The notes below the pieces were generated by a model, which was not told the DNA's origin, ran no database searches, and was given only the letters and a program-made list of their open reading frames with translations. From contig SXIK01000004.1 in NCBI GenBank assembly GCA_005772855.1, positions 1 through 48,158 of the forward strand: a DNA stretch of 48,158 nt. The letters run 5' to 3'. Each line of letters starts with the position of its first letter. The stretch's first letter is position 1. Source of the DNA: Planctomycetia bacterium. GTDB lineage: Bacteria > Planctomycetota > UBA8108 > SXIK01. A program made the position numbers and the translations under genes. This document shows, in pieces, positions 7,676-15,080 of the stretch.

Positions 7676-10286
7676 AATCCTCCTCGCTTTGTTCCCATTG
7701 ACCCGACAGCCTGGCTGGGGGCTCATATCTGTCCTGGGAGGGATAGCCTTCGTCGTCGTCCTGGGGCGATACTGGTCCCGCGAGAGGGCCGCGCTTCCAG
7801 CAGCCCGAGCACCCACAGTCGCGATGTCGCGAACACCTGGCATGTTCGCACCCATGGAGGTCGGCAGGCCCGGCGGCCGCACCCCGGCCCCGTCGCCGAT
7901 CGCCGCGAGCCTGGAGGAGGCACCTCGCGAAATGATCTCCGGCCGCGTTCTCGCCACCGACTCATCGCCCATCGCCGGCGCCGTCTTGACACTTGGCAAG
8001 GAGGTGGTGCGAAGTGACGCCGAGGGACGTTTTCAGATCCCCACGGGCTCGGGCAGACTCCGGGTGATGCACCCGGGTCATTTCCAGCGTGAGGTCGAAG
8101 CCGAAGGCGTCAGGAGCATGAGCCTCGTGTTGGTGCCGGGCATGATGGTCGTCGGGACGATCACGGGACCTGGCGGCCAGGCCGTGGCCAATGCGCAGAT
8201 CCAGTTTGGCACCAGCGAGGATCCGCCCAGTGCCGTTAGCGGTCGCGCCGGTGAGTACCAAAGCCCCCTACTTTCTCGCGGAGCCGTCTTCGGGGTCGTG
8301 TCGCATGCCGGCTATCAGCCTCAAAGCCGGGTCTTGAACCTTCGGGAGCCACTGGAGACATGGAACGTGCAGCTTGCCTCCGGGGACAAGCTCGTCATCG
8401 AAGTGCGCGATTTGGACGGTACGCCTCTGCCGGATGCGGAGGTCTGGATCAGTACAAGCGGTTCGGATAGCAACACGAGCGCATGGCGCTTCATGGGACG
8501 GACCGACGATCTGGGCCAACTCGAGACCCGAAAGGAACCAGGCGCCGGGGCTTCCTTGAGAATCAGGCTTGCGGGCTATCGCGACCTGATCTGTACCGTC
8601 GAGCCCGAGGGGGGGCAGATCACGGCTCGCCTGCGTCAAGTGCCAGCGCTCCGCGCCCAGGCGATCGACTCCGTCAGCGGCCTGCCAGTGCGGATCGCGT
8701 CGCTGCATCTCGAGGTACTATCGGGAGGAAATTTCGTCGAAACTCCCCACAGAGGACTTCTTTTTCAATCGCTCGAGACCGGGAAGCTGATTGTCGGCCT
8801 TCCCCCCCAGGCCGGCACGTATCGCGTGCATATCCGATCTGCCCTGTCGGACGACAAGGCTCGGGAGCTTCAGGCGGAGTCGGCTCCGATCGAGTTCGAC
8901 GGAACGACCGCCCCGGAACCCTTCGTCGTGAGACTGGCGGAACGAATCGAGCTGCGGGGCATCGTGCAAAGTCCCACCACGACACACGACTCTCTCGATG
9001 TCGAGCTGCTCCTCGATGCTCCTCCCGAATCGCTCCTTGGCGCCCTGGACGACGGTCCCGAGCGACGCTGGATTGTCTCCGGGGTCAACGTGCCTGCGCC
9101 ACTGCGCAAGATCCGCAAGACGGTCACGCAGGACGGTGGCCGCTTCGCGTTCGAAGGCCTGAGCCAGGGGACCTACAGAATTCGCGTCGATCCGAAGGAG
9201 GCGGGTGAGTTCGCTCAGTACCTTTCGGCTCCGTTCGCCTTGCCGTGGGAAGGAGATTTCCCCGTTCAATTACGGCGGGCAGCCGTTGTCGCCGGAAGAA
9301 GTACAGACCACCACGGAGCGCCCCAGGCCGGCGTACCCGTACTCTTGATCCACCAGGAGAATTGGGCCCGCGTCACGCACACGGACGAAAATGGCCGCTT
9401 TGAATTCCGTGATGTCGGGCCCGCAAGCGGCTACAGGCTCGTGGTGCGAGGCGATGGTGACCCCGGTTCTCCTTACAATATCGAGCGAAAGCTCACTGTG
9501 GAGGAGGGCCGAGACGTCAGGTACGACTTGCGCCCCACCGAGACGGAGAGCGACACGACGAGCCTCGCCAGCAGCGTGGCGCGCGAGGACGATCCAGTCG
9601 CCGCCCCGGTGAAGGCCTCTGCAAGGGAGGACCTGCCGGGCCTCCTGCCCGGGCTCCAGACCGGATCGGCGAGCGCCAAGGAGATCCCCGGCACTGAAGA
9701 GCTTTCTGGGGCCGAGGAGCCCGTCGAGGATCCGGCGCCGGAGCCCGATCAGGCCCCACCTCCGGCGCCTCCCGGACCGGCAGCGATCGGCGAAAAGCCA
9801 GACAAGAATGGATCCATCGAGCTGCGACTACTTGATGCCGCGACGAACACAGCATTTCTGACGGAAACCGAGGTTTCGGTGGAGGAACTCGACGGGCGAA
9901 AGGGTTGGAGAGGGCGCGCTCGAGACGGAGAATTCGGCCTCGGCGGCCTCCAGAACGGCCCCCACCGCCTGAGAGTTACGGCGCGTGGACTCCTCCTCGC
10001 CGAAAAGGAGATCGACGTGCAAGGCGCCGTCACAACCACCCTGAAGCTCGAGGAGCCCCACGACGTGGCCGTCAAGCTTCAACAGGGCGATGGTCGGCCC
10101 TTTCGCGGTCGGGCCACCATCGTCCTGCGAGATGGCACCGGCGAGATTCTGCGACGAGTCGAGGAGATCAACGAGAGCCTGACCGTGCCGACGCCGGGCC
10201 CTGGAGTGTACGAGCTCACGGTCGAGTCGGAGGACTTTGAATCAAGAATGCGGGTGCGGGTCACGCGGGACGTCGGGGAGCGATAG
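7644..10286 (+). CDS. Large membrane-anchored protein with carboxypeptidase-regulatory-like (Ig-like) repeats
   Basis: An 880-residue protein with one N-terminal membrane segment (about residues 26-41, LISVLGGIAFVVVLGRYW) and the rest outside the cytoplasm. Several CarboxypepD_reg/Ig-like beta units are visible: ISGRVLATDSSPIAGAVLTL near residue 97, VVGTITGPGGQAVANAQIQF near 168, VAGRSTDHHGAPQAGVPVLL near 545 with DENGRFEFRDVG, and a last unit after residue 715. A Pro/Glu-rich linker spans about 640-715. No catalytic motif is seen. The gene overlaps the DUF374 gene by 32 nt and so belongs to the heptosyltransferase-DUF374 set, suggesting a cell-envelope role. Binding partner and function are unknown. 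Confidence 0.8.
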   Translation: MSFTGRRVAHRILLALFPLTRQPGWGLISVLGGIAFVVVLGRYWSRERAALPAARAPTVAMSRTPGMFAPMEVGRPGGRTPAPSPIAASLEEAPREMISGRVLATDSSPIAGAVLTLGKEVVRSDAEGRFQIPTGSGRLRVMHPGHFQREVEAEGVRSMSLVLVPGMMVVGTITGPGGQAVANAQIQFGTSEDPPSAVSGRAGEYQSPLLSRGAVFGVVSHAGYQPQSRVLNLREPLETWNVQLASGDKLVIEVRDLDGTPLPDAEVWISTSGSDSNTSAWRFMGRTDDLGQLETRKEPGAGASLRIRLAGYRDLICTVEPEGGQITARLRQVPALRAQAIDSVSGLPVRIASLHLEVLSGGNFVETPHRGLLFQSLETGKLIVGLPPQAGTYRVHIRSALSDDKARELQAESAPIEFDGTTAPEPFVVRLAERIELRGIVQSPTTTHDSLDVELLLDAPPESLLGALDDGPERRWIVSGVNVPAPLRKIRKTVTQDGGRFAFEGLSQGTYRIRVDPKEAGEFAQYLSAPFALPWEGDFPVQLRRAAVVAGRSTDHHGAPQAGVPVLLIHQENWARVTHTDENGRFEFRDVGPASGYRLVVRGDGDPGSPYNIERKLTVEEGRDVRYDLRPTETESDTTSLASSVAREDDPVAAPVKASAREDLPGLLPGLQTGSASAKEIPGTEELSGAEEPVEDPAPEPDQAPPPAPPGPAAIGEKPDKNGSIELRLLDAATNTAFLTETEVSVEELDGRKGWRGRARDGEFGLGGLQNGPHRLRVTARGLLLAEKEIDVQGAVTTTLKLEEPHDVAVKLQQGDGRPFRGRATIVLRDGTGEILRRVEEINESLTVPTPGPGVYELTVESEDFESRMRVRVTRDVGER

Positions 10287-10424
10287 GGTGAAGGCTCGAA
10301 GCAGCCACGAGCGCCGAGAAGATGGAGGCGACCCATCCGGCCATCCGGCGCGCCCTCGCGAGAGCGCTGGAGTGGGCGGATCGCCGCTGGAGAATGCTCT
10401 CATCTCGAAGCATAATCCTTTGCC

Positions 10425-11612
10425 ATGGATTGCGTGTATCTCGACTACAACGCCACGACCCCGATCGACTCTCGCGTCCTCGAGGCCATGCTGCCCTGGC
10501 TCAAGGAGAAGTTTGGCAATGCCTCAAGCAAGACCCACCCCCTTGGCTGGGCCGCCAACGAGGCTGTCGAGGCCGCGCGGGAGAAGTTGGCGAAGCTTCT
10601 GGGCGCAACTGCGAAAGAGATCGTCTTTACGAGCGGCGCGACCGAAGCGAACAACCTGGCCTTGCTGGGTCTCTTCGGGCTCAAACCGGAAGGCACCAAG
10701 CGGCAGATCATTACCGGGGCCATCGAGCATCACGCCGTGCTCGACACGGCACACGAGCTTGGCCGGCGCGGCTTTGAGGTCACCCTGCTCCGGCCCGACT
10801 CCACCGGTCGTGTAAGCGCCGAAGCAGTACGCGAGGCGATCACGGAGCGGACGCTGCTTGTGAGCATCATGTCTGCCAACAATGAGCTGGGAACGCTCAA
10901 CCCGCTGTCGGACATCGGTGCAGTCTGCAAGAAAGCCGGGGTCATTTTTCACACGGACGCGGCGCAAGCTGTGGGCAAGATACCACTCGATGTCGAACGG
11001 ATGGGGGTCGACCTTCTTGCGCTTTCGGGACACAAGTTCTACGCGCCCAAGGGAGTCGGAGCGCTGTACCTGCGGACCCGCACTCCGCGCCTGCGGGTCG
11101 AACCCATCACCTTTGGCGGCGGACAAGAGCGCGGCCTCCGCCCGGGCACGCTCAATGTGCCAGGCATCGTCGCTCTGGGCGAGGCGGCGCGGATCGCTCG
11201 AGAGGAGCTGACGGCGGAGTCGGCGAGAATTGGTGGACTGCGCGATCGACTCTTCCATGGGATCACCGCCAGAGTCACAGGCGTTCGCAGGAATGGCAGC
11301 GCAGAGCATTCTCTTCCAGGGACCCTGAGCTTGAGCTTCGAGGGCGTGGATGGCTCGGCACTGCTGGTGAGCTTGCCTGACCTTGCGGTTTCAACTGGTT
11401 CCGCATGCTCAACAGGAAGCGCTGAGCCGTCCTACGTGCTCAAGGCGATTGGCGTGTCGGATCGCCTGGCATTCTCGACCGCGCGCTTCAGCGTGGGCAG
11501 GCACACCACCGAGGCCGAGATCGATCGGGCAGCCTCCCGCGTCACCGAGGTCGTGCTCAAGCTTCGCGGACAGCTCGCCTCCGTGGTGGGCACGGCGGGA
11601 GCACCAGCGTGA
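10425..11612 (+). CDS. Cysteine desulfurase, NifS/IscS type
   Basis: A 395-residue PLP enzyme that takes sulfur from cysteine and passes it, as a persulfide, to Fe-S cluster assembly. Visible: VYLDYNATTPID at the N-terminus, TSGATEANNLAL near residue 69, EHHAVLDT, HTDAAQAVGKI near residue 176, the PLP lysine K204 in SGHKFYAPKGVGALY, GGGQERGLRPGTLNV, and the catalytic loop cysteine C328 in STGSACSTGSAEPS. The short-loop class I arrangement fits NifS/IscS. No clear Shine-Dalgarno sequence precedes ATG 10425. An A-type carrier lies 121 nt downstream; no IscU scaffold, IscR or chaperone gene is present in the window. Confidence 0.92.
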   Translation: MDCVYLDYNATTPIDSRVLEAMLPWLKEKFGNASSKTHPLGWAANEAVEAAREKLAKLLGATAKEIVFTSGATEANNLALLGLFGLKPEGTKRQIITGAIEHHAVLDTAHELGRRGFEVTLLRPDSTGRVSAEAVREAITERTLLVSIMSANNELGTLNPLSDIGAVCKKAGVIFHTDAAQAVGKIPLDVERMGVDLLALSGHKFYAPKGVGALYLRTRTPRLRVEPITFGGGQERGLRPGTLNVPGIVALGEAARIAREELTAESARIGGLRDRLFHGITARVTGVRRNGSAEHSLPGTLSLSFEGVDGSALLVSLPDLAVSTGSACSTGSAEPSYVLKAIGVSDRLAFSTARFSVGRHTTEAEIDRAASRVTEVVLKLRGQLASVVGTAGAPA

Positions 11613-11733
11613 GAACCGCAATTCCGCGGCTGCGCCCGAGTCGTGAGCCAGACATGGCGCGGGCGCTTAAATACCATATACTTGGGCAAACAGTCTTGTA
11701 CTGATAACAGAGTTCACTTTCGAGGACACTCAC

Positions 11734-12075
11734 TTGGCAATCAAAATAACCGAACGCGCGGTATCGGAGCTCAAGACCCTCATGCAGCAGGAGGTGGAGC
11801 AGAACCGCATGAGCGCAAAGGCCGTATTGCGGCTCATGGTCGTGGGCGGAGGCTGCTCCGGGTTCTCCTACAAGATGGGCTTTGACGAGAACGTGACCCC
11901 GGAAGATCGAATCGAGGAGGTGGGCCAAGTGAAGGTGGTCGTTGACCCAAAAAGCTACCTGTACCTGAGCGGCACCGAGGTCGACTTCCAGGACGGGCTA
12001 GCGGGGCGTGGATTCGTCTTCCAGAACCCAAACGCCTCCGGCCAGTGCGGCTGCGGCAGCTCGTTCTCGGTCTGA
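11734..12075 (+). CDS. A-type iron-sulfur carrier (IscA/ErpA family)
   Basis: A 113-residue HesB/IscA family protein that delivers Fe-S clusters to apo-enzymes. The three ligand cysteines are visible: C41 in VGGGCSGFSY and C105/C107 in GQCGCGSSF. The start is TTG at 11734, with GAGGA 7 nt upstream (11722-11726); no ATG gives the complete N-terminus MAIKITERAVSEL. TTGGGC and TAACAG, 17 bp apart upstream, could be a weak separate promoter. Together with the preceding NifS-type desulfurase it forms a minimal Fe-S assembly pair, useful for the Rieske protein and ferredoxins. Which subgroup (IscA, ErpA, SufA) is not resolved. Confidence 0.93.
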   Translation: MAIKITERAVSELKTLMQQEVEQNRMSAKAVLRLMVVGGGCSGFSYKMGFDENVTPEDRIEEVGQVKVVVDPKSYLYLSGTEVDFQDGLAGRGFVFQNPNASGQCGCGSSFSV

Positions 12076-12099
12076 CAGGTTCACTGTACGGCTAACTTG

Positions 12100-12618
12100 A
12101 TGATGAATGAGACGGCACAATCTCCTGCCAGAGAGTTTGCCGTTCTGGTTCCGATCCTGGATCATGAAGGCGAGGAGTGCGTCCTTTTGACCCAGCGATC
12201 CGGCACCATCGGGCGCTACGCGGGCCAGGTCTGCCTTCCAGGAGGGGAGAGGGACCCCGAGGATGCGACGCTGGAAGACACCGCGCTTCGCGAAACATGG
12301 GAAGAGGTCGGGATCCTGAGAGACCGGGTCACCATCATCCGGGAGCTGGCCTGGCACCTGTCATCGGTCCTCCACCGCGTGAAGCCCTTTGTGGGGCACG
12401 TCCACAAGCCGTACGAGTTACGTCCGAATCCACGCGAGGTGGAACGTATCATCTTTGTGCCCACCGCGATGATCACACCAGCTCTTTTCCGAATCCGCGG
12501 CACATGGAAGGGCCCCGACGGTCACGAGCACGCGGTGCACACGTTTCCATGGGACGGATGCGAAGTCTGGGGCCTGACCGCAAGGATTCTGCGCGAGGCT
12601 TTCCTGAAAACGGGGTGA
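12100..12618 (+). CDS. NUDIX hydrolase, CoA pyrophosphatase (NudL) type
   Basis: A 172-residue NUDIX protein, probably cleaving coenzyme A or a related nucleoside diphosphate derivative. The CoA-type signature is visible: VLLTQRSGTIGRYAGQV followed by CLPGGERD, and the NUDIX box ending ALRETWEEVGI. In the box the first acidic position is Asp rather than Glu, as in NudL relatives. Three adjacent possible starts exist (TTG 12097, ATG 12100, ATG 12103); ATG 12100 is chosen. It begins 24 nt after the IscA-type gene and converges on hisS with a 9-nt gap. Confidence 0.85.
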   Translation: MMNETAQSPAREFAVLVPILDHEGEECVLLTQRSGTIGRYAGQVCLPGGERDPEDATLEDTALRETWEEVGILRDRVTIIRELAWHLSSVLHRVKPFVGHVHKPYELRPNPREVERIIFVPTAMITPALFRIRGTWKGPDGHEHAVHTFPWDGCEVWGLTARILREAFLKTG

Positions 12619-12627
12619 GTCCCCACG

Positions 12628-13956
12628 TCACACTGCATTCACGCGGTCCGCAAGGTACTGACCGAGCTGCTCGATCGCGACCAGCTCCTGCTGGCCCAAC
12701 TGCATATCCTTCACTGCCGCCTGGCCCTTCGCCATCTCGTCCGATCCTGCGATCACGACCCAGCGCTGGCCCATGTCGTTGGCTCGGGTAAACTGCTTCT
12801 TCATCTTTGCGTACGCGGGATAGAGTTCGCAGCCCACCCCCGCCGCCCGGATCCAGCGGGCGATCCGAGCCGCGTACCCCGCCGTGTCAGCGCCGAAGAC
12901 GGTGACAAGCACCGGTGCAACGGCCCTTGCCTCCTTCAGCAGCTTCAGCTCGACAAGCCCCTCGAGGAGCCGATCGATCCCGAGCGAGATCCCGACCGCC
13001 GGAACACTCTCGCCCCTGAAGACGCCAACCAGCTCGTCGTAACGCCCGCCGCTCATCACAGATCCGTAGCCGGCAAGGTCGGTCAGAAAAGTCTCGTAAA
13101 TTGTGCCGGTGTAGTAGGAGAGCCCCCGGGCGATGGAGAGGTCAATGTCGACTGCCGACGAGAGTTCCGCGGCTTCGAGGATTGAGAAGACCTCTCGCAG
13201 CTCCGTGACGCCCTGCCGTCCAATCGAGCCCTCTTCGAAGATTTTCTCGAGGCCCGCGAGAACCTCGGTGGAGGTGCCGGCGATGCGAAGGAACTCGAAG
13301 ACCTTTGCGATGCTACCTTCTTCGAGCCCGTTGTCCGCGCGCAGGAGCTTCATGGTCTCTGCCTCGCCAATCTTGGGCAGCTTGTCGATCGTCCGAAGGA
13401 TGCCGCTTTCAGCCTCCCTGGAAGTAATACCAAGCCTCGCCATCAGGCCGGAGAGAATCTTCCGATGGTTCACCCGAACCTTGAACCGCTCGACGCCCAG
13501 GCCCTCTAGCAGCTCGCACCCGAGCTGCACCAGCTCTGCATCAGCGGCCATGTCCTTCGAGCCGACGATGTCGGCGTCGCACTGCATGAACTCACGAAAT
13601 CGCCCGCGGGCGGGGTTTTCGGCTCGCCAGACCGGCGCGATCTGGTAGCGTCGAAAAGGAAGCGTAATCTCACCGGGATACTGCGCGACGACACGTGCCA
13701 GGGGCACCGTGAGATCATAGCGCAGGCCGACATCGCGACCGCCGTTGTCCTTGAAGCGGTAGAGGAGCTGGTCGCCCTCATCGCCGTACTTGCCCGTGAG
13801 AATCTCGAGGTACTCGAGCGCGGGCGTCATGAGCGGCGCGAAGCCAAAGCGCTGGAACGTACGCTCAATGGACTCGATCATCCGCTGCCGTGGGATCATC
13901 TTGGCCGGAAGGTAGTCACGGAACCCGCGAAGCGTTCGCGGCTCGACCTTGGACAT
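12628..13956 (-). CDS. hisS: Histidyl-tRNA synthetase
   Basis: A 442-residue class II aminoacyl-tRNA synthetase. Visible: motif 1 region with FAPLMTPALEY, motif 2 FRRYQIAPVWRAENPARGRF, the histidine-specific ARGLSYYTGTIYE, motif 3 VGISLGIDRL, and the C-terminal anticodon-binding domain ending ADRVNAV. ATG 13956 is chosen (protein start MSKVEPRTLRGFRDYLP), preceded by a GAGAG sequence; the open frame continues another 195 nt but is not protein-like there. The 260 nt between hisS and the end of purQ hold only a TACAAT (14020-14015) that could be a -10 for hisS, with no good -35. Confidence 0.95.
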   Translation of the reverse strand: MSKVEPRTLRGFRDYLPAKMIPRQRMIESIERTFQRFGFAPLMTPALEYLEILTGKYGDEGDQLLYRFKDNGGRDVGLRYDLTVPLARVVAQYPGEITLPFRRYQIAPVWRAENPARGRFREFMQCDADIVGSKDMAADAELVQLGCELLEGLGVERFKVRVNHRKILSGLMARLGITSREAESGILRTIDKLPKIGEAETMKLLRADNGLEEGSIAKVFEFLRIAGTSTEVLAGLEKIFEEGSIGRQGVTELREVFSILEAAELSSAVDIDLSIARGLSYYTGTIYETFLTDLAGYGSVMSGGRYDELVGVFRGESVPAVGISLGIDRLLEGLVELKLLKEARAVAPVLVTVFGADTAGYAARIARWIRAAGVGCELYPAYAKMKKQFTRANDMGQRWVVIAGSDEMAKGQAAVKDMQLGQQELVAIEQLGQYLADRVNAV

Positions 13957-14216
13957 GGGGCTCTCTCGCAATGGGGGGCCAGCAGTGCGGCTCGGGACCG
14001 CGGCAAAGACGCCGATTGTATGACGAAACGCTGTGGAGGGCGAGACCGTGGAGGAACCCGTGCGATTCATTTGCAAGGCGCGAGGGCGGACACGGTCTCG
14101 CCGCGATCGGCAAGCCCGAACAATTCCGCGGACGAGCTGCCCGGGCTGCACCCCGAAGGGCCAGGCCGAAAACTGGTGCGCGGTGCACCGCCAGCAGGGA
14201 CTTCCTGGGCGGGCCC

Positions 14217-15059
14217 CTAGCGAGAGGCGAAGCTGGCCCGGGCATATGCCACGGCATTCTCAAAGAGCACGAAGCCGTCTCCCGAACGCTCCTCATCCCC
14301 TGGCAGGCCTCGTCGAGCGGCTGTGCGAGTCCACTGCGGGTCGTGCAAGGCGCGTAGGTGCCGTTCCGGGTGCGGCATGAGCCCGAGCACGTTGCCTCGC
14401 GGATTCGTGATGCCGGCAATGCCTTCAATCGAGCCGTTCGGGTTGCGAGGAAACTGCATCGCCCAGCCGCTTTCGAGGGAGCTCTCGTCGACGTACCTGA
14501 GCGCGATCTGGCCCTCGCTTCGCAAGCGCTCGAGCGATTCCGGGTCCCTCACGAGAAAACGGCCCTCCTTGTGGGCAATGGGGAGGCGAAGAATCCAGCC
14601 ATTCTTGCCCCGGGGACCGTTCAAGAAAGGGCATTGCGCGGATTCAACCCGCAGGGTCACCCAACGGTCCTCGAACTGGTTCGATTCATTCTCGACGAGC
14701 GAAACGGCTTTCTCTCCGGGCCAACCCGGCAGGAGCCCGAGCCGCACGAGCACCTGGAAGCCGTTGCAAATGCCGATCACGAGGCGCCCCGACGCCACGA
14801 AGACGCCGAGATCGTCCTCGAGCCGCGAACGCAGCCGGTTGGCCAGCACCGCTCCAGAACCCAGGTCGTCGCCATACGAGAAGCCTCCGGGGAAGACGAG
14901 AATATCGAACTCCTCCAGCATTCGCTCGCGGCGCAGAAGGGCCCCCACGTGCAGTCGCTCTGGCTTTGCTCCCGCCAGCTCAAAAGCCCAGGCCGTCTCC
15001 TCATCGCAGTTCGTGCCAGGGCTGCGCAACACCAGGACTCTGGGCTGGATCACATTCAT
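14217..15059 (-). CDS. purQ: Phosphoribosylformylglycinamidine synthase, glutaminase subunit
   Basis: A 280-residue class I glutamine amidotransferase that supplies ammonia to PurL in purine synthesis. Visible: VLRSPGTNCDEET near the N-terminus, ILVFPGGFSYGDDLGSGA, the nucleophile C98 in GICNGFQVL, and the His-Glu pair in GLMPHPERHL. It is longer than the roughly 225-residue PurQ of Bacillus and matches the longer subgroup. It starts 21 nt after the end of purL and is probably translated from the same message. Confidence 0.93.
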   Translation of the reverse strand: MNVIQPRVLVLRSPGTNCDEETAWAFELAGAKPERLHVGALLRRERMLEEFDILVFPGGFSYGDDLGSGAVLANRLRSRLEDDLGVFVASGRLVIGICNGFQVLVRLGLLPGWPGEKAVSLVENESNQFEDRWVTLRVESAQCPFLNGPRGKNGWILRLPIAHKEGRFLVRDPESLERLRSEGQIALRYVDESSLESGWAMQFPRNPNGSIEGIAGITNPRGNVLGLMPHPERHLRALHDPQWTRTAARRGLPGDEERSGDGFVLFENAVAYARASFASR

Positions 15060-15080
15060 GGGGTTCTCATTTTCGATTTT

